Program-made: the position numbers and the translations under genes
In this document: positions 18,354 to 27,751 of the stretch, one piece after another
Numbering within the stretch: position 1 is the first letter of the stretch
Layout of the letters: each line of letters begins with the position of its first letter
The notes under the pieces: generated by a model
The model's input: only the letters and a program-made list of their open reading frames with translations
Databases searched by the model: none
What the model was told of the DNA's origin: nothing
Assembly: GCA_964551925.1 (NCBI GenBank)
Contig: CAZKFA010000001.1
Location: forward strand, 27,455 to 91,454
Reading direction: 5' to 3'
Length of the DNA: 64,000 nucleotides
From: CAZKFA01 sp964551925
Lineage (GTDB): Bacteria; Cyanobacteriota; Vampirovibrionia; LMEP-6097

Positions 18354-19064
18354 ATGGCAGTTGAGCGCAGTTACAAATATTTAAATATCATCACAGTTTG
18401 TTTTGTTGTTGCTTTGTTGATTGCAAATCTAGCTGGTTGTATTAAAATCATCCGCATAACAATTCCTTTTGTGGATTTTAGTTTTAGCTGTACTACTGGA
18501 TTGCTATTGTTCCCTGCAACATATTTGATAGGTGATTTACTTACTGAGGTTTATGGCTATGCTCAAAGCCGGCGTGTCATTTGGACTGGATTTGGATCAC
18601 TGATAGCTTCAAACCTAATCATACAGGGCTTTGTGGCTTTGCCACCAGATCCTGATTGGGGACTGCAAGAATCTTATCAACAAATATTCAATCAGAGCTT
18701 TCGCGTTAGTATGGCAAGTATGGTTGCTTTTTTCTGTGGAGAGTTTACCAATAGCTATGTAGTCGCTAAATTAAAAGTTATTACTAAAGGTAAAATGCAA
18801 TGGCTAAGAATTATTGGTTCGACTGTAGCTGGTGAACTAGTTGATACTTTAATAATATTTCCTCTGGGTTTCTTGGGAGCAGCAGGTTATCCAATCTCAC
18901 TAATGATAGGGGTTATAGCAACTAGTTATATATTTAAAGTTTGTTGGGAGATATTAGCTTATCCATTGACACGACAATTAATAGCTTTTTTGAAGCGTTC
19001 TGAAGTAGAAGATTACTATGACTATGATACCAACTTTAGTCCTTTTCATTTAAATCATGCCTAA
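18354..19064 (+). CDS. queuosine-precursor transporter family protein (YhhQ/VUT)
   Basis: A 236-aa inner-membrane protein with about six hydrophobic segments. It matches the YhhQ/VUT family (DUF165), members of which import queuosine precursors. Diagnostic pieces are LLIANLAGCIKI, LLFPATYLIGDLLTEVYGY near residue 62, and FCGEFTNSYVVAKLKV near residue 125. GELVDTLIIFPLGFLG follows, with the conserved acidic residue in a membrane segment. The 3' end overlaps dihydroorotase by 8 bases, so the two are coupled. The substrate is inferred from the family. Confidence 0.85.
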   Translation: MAVERSYKYLNIITVCFVVALLIANLAGCIKIIRITIPFVDFSFSCTTGLLLFPATYLIGDLLTEVYGYAQSRRVIWTGFGSLIASNLIIQGFVALPPDPDWGLQESYQQIFNQSFRVSMASMVAFFCGEFTNSYVVAKLKVITKGKMQWLRIIGSTVAGELVDTLIIFPLGFLGAAGYPISLMIGVIATSYIFKVCWEILAYPLTRQLIAFLKRSEVEDYYDYDTNFSPFHLNHA

Positions 19065-20403
19065 AACAACACTAATTAAGAACGCAACTATTATTAACGA
19101 AGCTAAGCGTTTCGTTGGTTCTGTGTTGATCGAAGGTAAATTGATCAAGCAGATTATTACTAACGTAGGAGACTTAGATAGCTGCCAAGCTGGGACTGTG
19201 ATTGATGCTACTGGTTGTTTTCTGATTCCTGGCATGATTGATGGGCAAGTGCATTTTAGAGAGCCAGGGCTGACGCACAAGGGAGATATTTTTACGGAGT
19301 CTAAAGCAGCTATTGCTGGTGGTACTACTTCTTTTATGGAGATGCCTAATACTATTCCTCGGGTACTTGATCGTAAAACTTTAGATGAGAAGTTTGCAAT
19401 TGGAGCAAAGCAGTCGATGGCTAACTATTCTTTTTATATGGGTACTTCAAACACTAATATTGATGAGGTTTTGAAGGTAGATCCTAAGCTGATTTGTGGC
19501 ATCAAAATGTTTCTCGGATCTTCCACTGGTGATATGCTTGTCGATGATCAGAATGCTATAGAAAAACTATTAGCTGAAACACAGATGCTGATTGCTTGTC
19601 ATTGTGAGGATGAAGATACTATTATTGCTAATGCTAATAAGTATCGCAGTGAGATGGGTGAAGATCTGCCACTAGAGTATCATAGTAAGATTCGTAATCA
19701 TAAGGCTTGTTATTTATCAAGCTCGCAGATTATCAAGAAAGCTAAGAAGTTTCAATCACGCTTGCACGTCTTGCATTTAACTACGGCTGATGAAATGGAA
19801 TTGTTTGATAATAAGACAGAACTAGCCAAAAAGCGCATTACGGCTGAGGTTTGTGTGCATCATCTTTGGTTCACTAATAAAGATTACAAACAAAAAGGTA
19901 ATTTTATTAAATGGAACCCTTCTATTAAAGATCCAGAGGATCGTAATGCTTTGCGCAAGGCAGTGAAGAATAATACCATTGATATTATTGCAACGGATCA
20001 CGCTCCGCATACTCTTGAGGAGAAGAATAATACTTACTTCAAATGCCCTTCTGGAGGACCTTTGGTGCAACATTCTTTGGTTGCATTATTAGAAATGTGT
20101 GAGCAAGGGATTTTTAATTTTGAAACTATAGTTAATAAGACGAGCCACTCACCAGCGATTTGTTTTCAAGTTGAGAATAGAGGTTTCATTCGTGAGGGTT
20201 ACGCTGCTGATTTGGTTTTGTTCAAGCGTAATCCTTGGCAAGTAAACAAGGATAATATTTTATATAAGTGCGGCTGGTCACCGTTTGAAGGACAAACTTT
20301 TAATTATCAAATTACTCATACTCTCGTCAATGGACACTTGGTATACGCCAACGGCAATATTGATGAGGCTTATAGAGGGGAGCAGTTGGAGTTTGTGCGA
20401 TAG
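19057..20403 (+). CDS. pyrC: dihydroorotase
   Basis: A 448-aa class I dihydroorotase (cyclic amidohydrolase) that interconverts N-carbamoyl-aspartate and dihydroorotate in pyrimidine synthesis. The metal-binding motif is DGQVHFREPGLTHKGD near residue 64. The carbamylated-Lys site is probably in GIKMFLGSSTGD, later metal ligands are in HLTTADE, and the catalytic Asp is in IATDHAPHTLEEK. The C-terminus closes the beta-sandwich with ADLVLFKRNPW. It overlaps the upstream transporter gene by 8 bases. Other cyclic amidohydrolases are possible, but the motifs favour dihydroorotase. Confidence 0.9.
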   Translation: MPKTTLIKNATIINEAKRFVGSVLIEGKLIKQIITNVGDLDSCQAGTVIDATGCFLIPGMIDGQVHFREPGLTHKGDIFTESKAAIAGGTTSFMEMPNTIPRVLDRKTLDEKFAIGAKQSMANYSFYMGTSNTNIDEVLKVDPKLICGIKMFLGSSTGDMLVDDQNAIEKLLAETQMLIACHCEDEDTIIANANKYRSEMGEDLPLEYHSKIRNHKACYLSSSQIIKKAKKFQSRLHVLHLTTADEMELFDNKTELAKKRITAEVCVHHLWFTNKDYKQKGNFIKWNPSIKDPEDRNALRKAVKNNTIDIIATDHAPHTLEEKNNTYFKCPSGGPLVQHSLVALLEMCEQGIFNFETIVNKTSHSPAICFQVENRGFIREGYAADLVLFKRNPWQVNKDNILYKCGWSPFEGQTFNYQITHTLVNGHLVYANGNIDEAYRGEQLEFVR

Positions 20404-20404
20404 C

Positions 20405-20434
20405 TTGACATGACACTCCCAATAGTGTTATATT
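20405..20434 (+). promoter_or_regulatory. sigma-70-type promoter of the FtsH-like gene
   Basis: TTGACA (20405-20410) and TTATAT/TATATT (20428-20434) are separated by 17 bases. The predicted transcript start is only a few bases before the GTG/ATG start. Confidence 0.7.
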
Positions 20435-20446
20435 GACTTACTCGTG

Positions 20447-22339
20447 ATGCCAAGAATAACCTCTAATCCTTTAGCGAATTTAGCTTTAGTCGCAGCAGCT
20501 TTTAGTGCTGGCTGTGGTGGATATGAGGAAATACCAACTACTCCAAAAACAGAGACAGCGATCGTTGATAATATTCCTGATACCAAGCCTTCGATACAAC
20601 TTCCTGATAGTGATGCTTTGATTCAAAAAATAAAATTAGGCAAAGTTGATTCTATCTCTATGACTTATGCTGATACTGGAATGCGTTATCCTTTCTACAC
20701 GATTCTTTTGACTAATGGCAATACCGTCTATCTAGACATCCCTGAGGACTTAGCCTCAAGAAAGCAAATCGGTGACGCGCTAGCTCGATCATTAGCAAAG
20801 AATAAATATGTAACTCTGATATCAGAACGATCTATTATAAGAGATCTAAGTAAAGCTCTGACTTCTAGTGCTGGAATCATTATTCCTATTGTCGCACTGA
20901 TATTTTTAATAGGTTACATAAATACGAAAAAAGAAGAAATGGATTCTGATGACCGAGTTATCAAACCGGGTGGAAACAACCCACAAAAAACTTCAGTAAA
21001 ATTTTCAGATATACGTGGTAATAAAGAGAACGTCAAATTATTACAAGATATAGTAGCCTTACTCAAAAATATCAATAAATCAGAAGTCAAAATCCCCAGA
21101 GGAATTCTTCTATATGGTGGTCCAGGTACTGGTAAAACAATCATGGCTAAAGCTGTTGCAAACGAAGCTGGTATGAACTTCATAGCAATTAGTGGTTCAG
21201 ACTTTATTGAAATATTCGCGGGGCAAGGAGCGAGAAAAGTCCGAGAGGTTTTTGCTACTGCAAGAAAACATAAACCTTGCATTATTTTTATTGATGAGAT
21301 TGATGGAATTGGCAAGAATAGAAATGGTGCTCATGACGAAAGACTTCAAACAGTAAATCAAATTTTGGCTGAAATGGATGGCTTCAAATCAGGCAGTGGT
21401 GTTATGGTTATGGCGGCAACTAATGATCCTGAGTCTTTAGATCCAGCCTTAATGCGAGAAGGTAGATTTGATTATAAGGTGCATATTGCAAATCCAAGTT
21501 CTATTGAGCAAAGAGCAGATATTTTGGATTTATACATTGAGAAGAAAAAGAAATCAGGGCGAATCGATGATGATATAAGCGCGGTAGAGGTTGCTAAAAA
21601 AACAATTGGTTTCTCTGGAGCTCAACTTGAAGCAGTGATTGAACAAGCTGATATCCATGCTATTAGGCAAGGTAGAGATAAAATTTGTAAAAAAGATATT
21701 GCAGAAGCAATTAATCAAGTGTTATTAGGAATCAAATCTGATATTAAGCCAACTCCTGAAGCGCAAAGAGCCATTGCCATACATGAATTTGGTGGGCACT
21801 ATTTAGTAGCAAGAAGTGCTGGAGTAAAAGTAAATGAAGTTTCTATTATTCCAAGAGGTAAATCTTTAGGACATATAACTATAGAACCTAATGATAATGA
21901 ACTAATGAATCAATCTAAAGACGCGTTACTAAGAAGGTTGGTTGTTTTGTTGGGTGGCAGAGCAGGCGAGAAAATCTTGGGTTCTAGCATCACAGTCGGA
22001 GCAGAAGATGATCTAAACAAAGCTAGAAGCTTACTAAGATTAATGTTAAGTTCAAATATGCTCGGTACTACAATGTACAGTTATGATAATCCAGATCTAC
22101 CATTATCAGCAAATGATGAAGAAATTGCCATAAAATTATTTCAAGCTGCGGAACAAACAGCAGAAGAAATTATCAAAGAATTTCCTCGTGATGATATAGA
22201 AAAACTGATAGCAAGAATCTTTAAAGAAGAAGAGATTACTGGTGACGCTGCTAATCAATTAGGTGAAGAAGTTATTGACAGGGCTATCTGGACAAAAGCT
22301 AGAGAGCGAGCTGATGCTTTTGTTAAGACTCAGGATTAA
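20447..22339 (+). CDS. FtsH-like AAA+ protein with altered zinc motif (probable pseudoprotease)
   Basis: About 630 aa with FtsH architecture. The N-terminal signal or lipoprotein-like segment ends in FSAGC; then come a periplasmic stretch, a membrane segment near residue 150 (IIIPIVALIFLIGYI), the AAA+ domain and an M41-like domain. The ATPase has Walker A GGPGTGKT near residue 225 and Walker B IIFIDEID. The arginine-finger segment reads MREGRFDYKV, with Tyr where GRFDR has Arg. The zinc motif reads HEFGGH (around residues 446-451) instead of HExxH, so the two histidines are one residue too far apart. The third ligand region GAEDDLNKA is kept. ATPase or chaperone function without proteolysis is likely. 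Confidence 0.85.
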   Translation: MPRITSNPLANLALVAAAFSAGCGGYEEIPTTPKTETAIVDNIPDTKPSIQLPDSDALIQKIKLGKVDSISMTYADTGMRYPFYTILLTNGNTVYLDIPEDLASRKQIGDALARSLAKNKYVTLISERSIIRDLSKALTSSAGIIIPIVALIFLIGYINTKKEEMDSDDRVIKPGGNNPQKTSVKFSDIRGNKENVKLLQDIVALLKNINKSEVKIPRGILLYGGPGTGKTIMAKAVANEAGMNFIAISGSDFIEIFAGQGARKVREVFATARKHKPCIIFIDEIDGIGKNRNGAHDERLQTVNQILAEMDGFKSGSGVMVMAATNDPESLDPALMREGRFDYKVHIANPSSIEQRADILDLYIEKKKKSGRIDDDISAVEVAKKTIGFSGAQLEAVIEQADIHAIRQGRDKICKKDIAEAINQVLLGIKSDIKPTPEAQRAIAIHEFGGHYLVARSAGVKVNEVSIIPRGKSLGHITIEPNDNELMNQSKDALLRRLVVLLGGRAGEKILGSSITVGAEDDLNKARSLLRLMLSSNMLGTTMYSYDNPDLPLSANDEEIAIKLFQAAEQTAEEIIKEFPRDDIEKLIARIFKEEEITGDAANQLGEEVIDRAIWTKARERADAFVKTQD

Positions 22340-22898
22340 TGACTCGGCTTAATTCGTCCACTCGCCCCTCAATACTTAAAGACTTAAGTTCGTATAACTT
22401 CGATCTCAAACCCCAACTATCCACCATCGCAAGTAGCAATCGATCTATCTGCCGTTGATAAGTAGCATTAGCCCAGCGGAAATTATCATCAGAGATCTCA
22501 AACATTATTGGCAAATAAACTAATAGATCATAATTCTGTGCTTGCTGGTGAGCTGCTTGGTAGAAGCGTTCTGAAGTATCTACGTCTGCCGAGTTCCAGG
22601 ACCAGCGCATAAAATAAACCCAGGCGTCTATCGTCGAGCGGTCTGCAATGAAGCTAGTAAACTGCTTTTCTGCTTGGATTTGACGCAAGAGCACATCTTC
22701 ACGAAATTGATGAACGTCGCCATCAATCTCGTAAGGATTCTTGTAGCCGCGTTCGTTACAAAGCACTCTAACTTGCTCCGGGATCTTGTTGTAGAGATTT
22801 GCAATAGAATCTTCTTTAAATAGAGCTTCTAGTAAAGTTGTTTTGCCAACGCCAGCGCTACCAATGAGAGCAACCTTCTTAAACTTGCTCTCTGTCAT
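22323..22898 (-). CDS. P-loop ATPase, AAA_28-like
   Basis: About 191 aa. The start MTESKF at 22898 is chosen because the preceding in-frame ATG would read far into ilvB; with this start the overlap with ilvB is 20 bases, typical of coupled genes. The P-loop KKVALIGSAGVGKTTLLEAL is near residue 8. An RDR/DRS-like segment (FIADRSTIDAWVYFMRW) resembles nucleoside or nicotinamide-riboside kinase-like AAA_28 proteins. The substrate is unknown. It lies directly downstream of ilvB and converges on the FtsH-like gene with a 17-base overlap. Confidence 0.7.
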   Translation of the reverse strand: MTESKFKKVALIGSAGVGKTTLLEALFKEDSIANLYNKIPEQVRVLCNERGYKNPYEIDGDVHQFREDVLLRQIQAEKQFTSFIADRSTIDAWVYFMRWSWNSADVDTSERFYQAAHQQAQNYDLLVYLPIMFEISDDNFRWANATYQRQIDRLLLAMVDSWGLRSKLYELKSLSIEGRVDELSRVINPES

Positions 22899-24699
22899 AA
22901 TCTTGTGGTGAACGAGTGCTGCACGATTCTGGCATAGTGCCCGCATCAATACCCATCATGTCCATGTTGGAGCCGCCTGGTGGCACTATAGGCCAAACAT
23001 TCATCTCGTAAGCCATTGGGAAGTCTATCACCACAGCTTGCCCTGTAGCAAAAGCCTCTTTGAGAATGCCTTCGACATCATCTCTCGTCTCTGGTTTATA
23101 GCCATTGAGTCCGTAAGCATCAGCAAGCTTGACGAAATCTGGACTGCCGTGTTTGAGATCGACGTGAGAATATTTTTTGTCATAGAATAAATCTTGCCAC
23201 TGTCTTACCATTCCCAAATTTTGGTTATTAAAAATACAATTAATAACTTTAAGATCATAAGCTTTAAGTGTGCCAAGTTCTTGCTCACACATCTGAAAGC
23301 TACCATCGCCTGTAATGTTTACCACGACTTCATCTGAGCGGTCATTCTCGGTGCCGCGACTATCTTCAAGTGCGGCTGCTGCTCCCATCGCTGCTGGCAG
23401 TCCATAACCCATAGTACCAGCACCACCGCTAGTGAGCCATTGACGAGGGTGATTAATTTCTGCGTATTGTGCTGCCCACATTTGATGTTGACCAACATCT
23501 GTAGAATAGACAACTTTATCGCCACCGATTTTTTTGATGGTCTTAAGTATATGCTGCGGACTGATTAGATCTTGTGAGATAGGGTCGTGGTCTAGTGGAT
23601 ATTCGTCTTTCCATTCTTGGACTTTTTTTAGCCACTCTTCGGTGTCAGGTTTACGTTTGTTAATTTCTTGAATCAGATCTTCAAGTATAAGCTTTGCGTC
23701 ACCAACAATAGGAACATCAATCTCTGAGCGCATCTTGCGATTTTTGCCAACTTCAGCTGGATCTATATCTATGTGGATTACATTAGCATCTGGTGCAAAG
23801 GTTGATAGTTTGCCTGTTACTCTATCGTCAAATCTAGCACCAACTGCAATTAATAAATCAGAATTATAGACAGCGTAGTTGGCGTATGCAGTACCGTGCA
23901 TACCAAGCATACCCAGAAATAATGGGTGACGATGAGGTACAGCTCCCTTACCTTGTAGTGTCGTGGTAACGGGAATCATGAGAGACTCAGCGAGCTCACA
24001 TAGTAGTTTGGAAGCGCCAGCACTGATTACACCACCACCAGCATAAAGCACTGGGCGACGGGCTTTGAGGATTTGTATTGCAGCCATTGCGATCTGTTTA
24101 GGGTTGCCTTTGAGTTTAGGTTTATAACCACGAATGTCTGGCACGTAGCTATCGTCGATTCTATTATCGTCTGTAACTTCAAACTCGCCATTAAGGACAT
24201 CTTTCGGCATATCTACCAAAACCGGTCCAGGACGTCCAGTACCGCTAATATGAAAGGCATTAGCAACGCAACGCGCCAGATCCTCTGGTTTCTTGACTAA
24301 ATAACTGTGTTTGACAATTGGGTAAGTGATCCCTGTGATATCTGCTTCCTGAAAGAAGTCTGAGCCAATACCAAAAGTTGGGACTTGACCGGTAAGACAA
24401 ACGATAGGCGTTGAATCCATGTAAGCGTCTGCAATTCCGGTAACTAAATTTGTAGCACCAGGTCCGCTAGTAGCTAAGACAACTCCAGGTCTGCCACTAA
24501 CGCGTGCGTAACCTTCTGCTGCGTGAGCTCCGCCTTGTTCATGTCTTACTAAGATGTGTAATAATTCGTTTTCGTAATACAGTTCGTCATATAGACCGAG
24601 CAATACTCCGCCAGGATAACCAAAAAATCTCTTGACGCCTTGACGTCTTAACTCTTTTAGTAAAGATTTGGCTCCGGTAGTGGTTTCTTTTGCTGCCAT
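22879..24699 (-). CDS. ilvB: acetolactate synthase large subunit
   Basis: A 606-aa ThDP enzyme that makes acetolactate or acetohydroxybutyrate, the first common step of branched-chain amino acid synthesis. The N-terminal domain has VKRFFGYPGGVLLGLYDEL and the catalytic Glu in VRHEQGGAHAAEGYAR. The central FAD/Rossmann-like part has ARFDDRVTGKL. The ThDP/Mg motif is GDGSFQMCEQELGTLKAY followed by NNQNLGMVRQWQ. No ilvH regulatory subunit gene is adjacent. A minus-strand TGCTAAAAT element ends 6 bases before the ATG, suggesting a leaderless mRNA that also carries the ATPase gene. Confidence 0.94.
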   Translation of the reverse strand: MAAKETTTGAKSLLKELRRQGVKRFFGYPGGVLLGLYDELYYENELLHILVRHEQGGAHAAEGYARVSGRPGVVLATSGPGATNLVTGIADAYMDSTPIVCLTGQVPTFGIGSDFFQEADITGITYPIVKHSYLVKKPEDLARCVANAFHISGTGRPGPVLVDMPKDVLNGEFEVTDDNRIDDSYVPDIRGYKPKLKGNPKQIAMAAIQILKARRPVLYAGGGVISAGASKLLCELAESLMIPVTTTLQGKGAVPHRHPLFLGMLGMHGTAYANYAVYNSDLLIAVGARFDDRVTGKLSTFAPDANVIHIDIDPAEVGKNRKMRSEIDVPIVGDAKLILEDLIQEINKRKPDTEEWLKKVQEWKDEYPLDHDPISQDLISPQHILKTIKKIGGDKVVYSTDVGQHQMWAAQYAEINHPRQWLTSGGAGTMGYGLPAAMGAAAALEDSRGTENDRSDEVVVNITGDGSFQMCEQELGTLKAYDLKVINCIFNNQNLGMVRQWQDLFYDKKYSHVDLKHGSPDFVKLADAYGLNGYKPETRDDVEGILKEAFATGQAVVIDFPMAYEMNVWPIVPPGGSNMDMMGIDAGTMPESCSTRSPQDYDREQV

Positions 24700-24705
24700 G
24701 ACTCT

Positions 24706-24711
24706 ATTTTA
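24706..24711 (-). promoter_or_regulatory. extended -10 box of ilvB (leaderless)
   Basis: Minus-strand TGCTAAAAT, with the hexamer at 24711-24706, ends 6 bases before the ilvB ATG. Confidence 0.55.
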
Positions 24712-24763
24712 GCAGTATTTGTTATAATTTATCCTAGGCACTTGTTGTAAGTGCTATTTCTTT

Positions 24764-25936
24764 ATGCCAACTTTTTCAAAACTTGACAAATATGTACTTT
24801 CTGAATTCTGGTTGCCGCTAATTAGTGGTGCTGGCATCATTACTGGTGTCTGGTTGGGGATTGATAAGTTCAAAGATATTTTTAAGCTCTTAGCTAAATC
24901 TGGAGCTTCTTTTACTACGGGTCTTGTGATTCTTGGTTTGGAGACGCCGCAGATTCTTGCCTTGACTATTCCTATCAGTATTTTACTTGCTAGTTTTTTG
25001 GCTTTTCAGAAATTATCTGGGCAATCTGAAGTTATTGCAATGAGAGCTGCTGGGGTGAGTTTCACTAGGCTAATGCGTCCCGTTGTTATTCTTGGTTTGC
25101 TTGGAATGATGGCGACGTTTTTTTTGAGTGAGGTGATAGTGCCGTTTACGACACCTTTTGCTAAGAAGATTTATATGCTTGCTTTGTATGAAGATCCGAT
25201 TGCTACAAGCTCGCTGAATGGCTTTAGTTATTTTGAAAAAGATTCTAGTAATATACTCAAGCGAATTTTTTATGTGCGTAGATTTAATAATGATCAATTA
25301 AAGAGTGTAGTAATTTTAGACTTCTCAAAAGAAAATCTTGCTGTGATCCATACTGCTAAAGCCGGTCACTGGGATGCTGCTAAAGGTGGTTGGTTCCTCA
25401 AAAATGGCAGCACTAGTTATGTTAAAGAATCTGTTCCAACTGGAGATCATGATATTTTTGAAGATGATTTTGAGAATGTGGCTGGATCTTCTTCTATGCA
25501 TTTGATCTCCAATTTCAAAGAGACTTTTATTCCAAGTTCATTGAACCCACAAGAGATACTTAAGAGAATGGCAAATGTTAGAGATATGAATTTCGCTAGT
25601 TTGTTTAGTTATATTAAATTACACGAGAAGGCTAATATTGAAACTGATTCTCTAAACGAGTTTCGTACCAAATTTCATACTAAGTTTTCTTATCCATTCT
25701 CTTGTGTTTTGCTTGCCGTTATCGGTGCTTGTTTGGGAATAGTGGGCAGACGCCGTACTATTAATTGGGGTTATATAATTTTAGGTTTAGTAGTGTTTGT
25801 GTTTTATATGTCACAGACAGTGTTTGATTCCTTTGGAGATTCTGGTAAAATATTGCCGATGCTTTCGGTATGGATACCAAACCTAATTATTGGCGCACTT
25901 GCAGCGACTGTATTTTTCTATAGAGCGAATAAATAG
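24764..25936 (+). CDS. LptF/LptG-type permease (YjgP/YjgQ)
   Basis: A 390-aa membrane protein of the LptF/LptG family, which extracts lipopolysaccharide from the inner membrane for export. The N-terminal LDKYVLSEFWLPL and membrane segments lead to the conserved ALTIPISILLASFLAF and EVIAMRAAGVSFTRLMRPV. A periplasmic beta-jellyroll (residues about 140-270) is followed by FRTKFHTKFSYPFSCVLLAVIG and two more membrane helices. Only one such gene is here, so F versus G is undecided. TATAAT at 24722-24727 leaves a leader of about 30 bases holding a small hairpin, unlike the leaderless neighbours. Confidence 0.9.
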   Translation: MPTFSKLDKYVLSEFWLPLISGAGIITGVWLGIDKFKDIFKLLAKSGASFTTGLVILGLETPQILALTIPISILLASFLAFQKLSGQSEVIAMRAAGVSFTRLMRPVVILGLLGMMATFFLSEVIVPFTTPFAKKIYMLALYEDPIATSSLNGFSYFEKDSSNILKRIFYVRRFNNDQLKSVVILDFSKENLAVIHTAKAGHWDAAKGGWFLKNGSTSYVKESVPTGDHDIFEDDFENVAGSSSMHLISNFKETFIPSSLNPQEILKRMANVRDMNFASLFSYIKLHEKANIETDSLNEFRTKFHTKFSYPFSCVLLAVIGACLGIVGRRRTINWGYIILGLVVFVFYMSQTVFDSFGDSGKILPMLSVWIPNLIIGALAATVFFYRANK

Positions 25937-25956
25937 GCTTGTTACGAATCTAATAA

Positions 25957-26421
25957 TTAGCCGAAGCTATCAAGGTTGATACCGTTGTTTGGAGTGTTTG
26001 GTGTCATTGGTTTGAGATTGGCTGTGCGTGTTTGTGGTGCTGTTGTACCATAGACGTCTTGTGTAACTTCTTTTAAAATCCTCTCTAGAAAGGCTTTCTC
26101 TGGTATGCGTAAGTCTTTGAAAGTATTAGAGAATTGAATTGCTGCTTCAGAGTAAACGCCTGGAGTTGGAGCGTCTTTGAGAAATTTTGGCGCTTCTTCG
26201 CCTCTGAGAGCGAGATTAGCTTCTCGGACTTGCTGCTTACGAGCCGCATCAAGTGGAGTGTTACTAACAAAAGCATCTGCTTGAGAGCTATTTGGTATGT
26301 GTGTATAAGCTGGTTCTGAGGTTGGACTATTGAGATCTTTACGTGGAGTCTGTGATGTGGCCTCTCCCAATGAAGGAATATAACCATCGAAATTTTTTAA
26401 TGGATCTGTCCCAGATGACAT
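25957..26421 (-). CDS. hypothetical protein, disordered with one helical patch
   Basis: I do not recognise this 154-aa protein. It is rich in Pro, Thr, Ser and Asn and looks mostly disordered. One helical segment near residue 100 (FSNTFKDLRIPEKAFLERIL) may be a binding module. There is no signal peptide or membrane segment. A 16-bp palindrome lies just upstream of the ATG. Its style resembles the other lineage-specific proteins in this window, such as the one at 61341-62027. Confidence 0.6.
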   Translation of the reverse strand: MSSGTDPLKNFDGYIPSLGEATSQTPRKDLNSPTSEPAYTHIPNSSQADAFVSNTPLDAARKQQVREANLALRGEEAPKFLKDAPTPGVYSEAAIQFSNTFKDLRIPEKAFLERILKEVTQDVYGTTAPQTRTANLKPMTPNTPNNGINLDSFG

Positions 26422-26425
26422 AATG

Positions 26426-26441
26426 ATATAGTTAACTATAT
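26426..26441. promoter_or_regulatory. 16-bp palindrome upstream of hypothetical gene
   Basis: ATATAGTTAACTATAT is a perfect palindrome 4 bases upstream of the ATG of the 154-aa gene. It could be an operator overlapping its promoter. Confidence 0.35.
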
Positions 26442-26446
26442 TTAGA

Positions 26447-27721
26447 TTAAGATACGGTTAAGGATGTAGCAAGATATGGTTTGAGGCAGTCTGGGATAGC
26501 AATAGAGCCGTCTTTTTGTTGATAATTTTCTAAGATAGCTGCTAGAGTCCTGCCTACGGCAAGCCCAGAGCCATTAATAGTATGAACCAGCTGAGCTTTA
26601 GTCTCAGAATTGTACTTAAAGCGAATTTTGGCGCGTCTTGCTTGAAAATCCTTGAAATTGCTACAACTACTTATTTCTCTATATTTGCCTTGTCCTGGGA
26701 ACCAAACCTCTAAGTCGTAGCATTTACTTGCCCCAAATCCAATATCACCAGTACAAAGCAAAACCTTACGGTAAGGTAATTTGAGAGCTTGTAATATTGC
26801 TTCTGCGTCTTTAGTAAGTCTCTCGTGTTCAGCTTCGCTATCTTCTGGGCTAGTGATTTTGACTAGTTCGATTTTGTTGAATTGATGTTGGCGAATGATG
26901 CCGCGAGTGTCTTTAGATGCTGCTCCCGCCTCTGATCTAAAGTTTGGTGTATAGGCACACAAGCTAATTGGTAATTGGTTAGCATCAAGAATCTCGTCGC
27001 GATAGATATTAGTGAGAGGTACTTCTGCTGTCGGGATTAGATATAAATCTTCATCTTGGATTTGGTAGAGATCTGCTTTGAACTTTGGAAGTTGACCGGT
27101 TCCAAATAAGGACTCGCTATTAACTAAGATTGGTGGAACGCACTCGGCATAGCCATTAGAGCTTGCTGTATCAAGCATGAAGTTGATAAGAGCCCTTTCT
27201 AGTTTGGCCGCTAAACCTTTAACTAGAGTGAATCTGCTTTTTGCAATTTTGACTCCACGTTCGAAATCTAGAATATCTAATCTACGCCCAATCTCATCAT
27301 GATCGAGAACCTCGAAGTCAAACTCTCTGACAGTGCCATGTTTATAGACTATTTGATTATCGTGCTCATCTTTGCCAATGGGTGTTCCTTGGTCTGGTAG
27401 GTTGGGAATTGCTACTAATAAAGCTTGTTGTTTAGCAAAGAGTTCCGGCTCTCTGTCTGAGATTGCTTTGAGAGAGGTCTTGATTTTATTAAGCTGTTCT
27501 ATTTCGTTGTCAGCGTTTTCTTTTTGAGCTTTTTTGATGCCCACTTGTTTAGATAGTTGATTGCGATTGGTTTCTAGTTCTTGCTGAGCTTGTAAGGCTT
27601 GGCGGTGCTCAAGATCCAAAGCGATAAGCTCTTCAACCATTGCAACAAAAGCAGGATTGCGGCTAGCTAATAGTCGTTTGACCATTTCTGGTTCTTGGCG
27701 AATAAGTTTAATGTCAATCAT
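26447..27721 (-). CDS. serS: seryl-tRNA synthetase
   Basis: A class II aminoacyl-tRNA synthetase of 424 aa. The start MIDIKLIRQEPEMV at 27721 is the canonical SerRS N-terminus; the 13 residues encoded upstream are not. A long antiparallel coiled-coil arm covers residues about 30-100. Motif 2 is in FRSEAGAASKDTRGIIRQHQF and motif 3 near residue 385 in NGSGLAVGRTLAAILENYQ. It is divergent from rsmE; minus-strand TAGAAT ends 8 bases before the ATG, and the rsmE -10 box lies next to it on the other strand. Confidence 0.96.
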   Translation of the reverse strand: MIDIKLIRQEPEMVKRLLASRNPAFVAMVEELIALDLEHRQALQAQQELETNRNQLSKQVGIKKAQKENADNEIEQLNKIKTSLKAISDREPELFAKQQALLVAIPNLPDQGTPIGKDEHDNQIVYKHGTVREFDFEVLDHDEIGRRLDILDFERGVKIAKSRFTLVKGLAAKLERALINFMLDTASSNGYAECVPPILVNSESLFGTGQLPKFKADLYQIQDEDLYLIPTAEVPLTNIYRDEILDANQLPISLCAYTPNFRSEAGAASKDTRGIIRQHQFNKIELVKITSPEDSEAEHERLTKDAEAILQALKLPYRKVLLCTGDIGFGASKCYDLEVWFPGQGKYREISSCSNFKDFQARRAKIRFKYNSETKAQLVHTINGSGLAVGRTLAAILENYQQKDGSIAIPDCLKPYLATSLTVS

Positions 27722-27729
27722 AGCAATCC

Positions 27730-27735
27730 ATTCTA
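27730..27735 (-). promoter_or_regulatory. -10 box of serS (leaderless)
   Basis: Minus-strand TAGAAT, 8 bases before the serS ATG at 27721. Confidence 0.45.
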
Positions 27736-27738
27736 AAG

Positions 27739-27744
27739 TATAAT
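27739..27744 (+). promoter_or_regulatory. -10 box of rsmE (leaderless)
   Basis: TATAAT, 7 bases before TTG 27752 and 10 bases before GTG 27755. Confidence 0.5.
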
Positions 27745-27751
27745 ATAGAAA

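Noticed and set aside
24738..24754. GCACTT/AAGTGC hairpin in the LptF/G gene leader as a riboswitch
   Set aside because: Far too small for a riboswitch; possibly a minor structural element.
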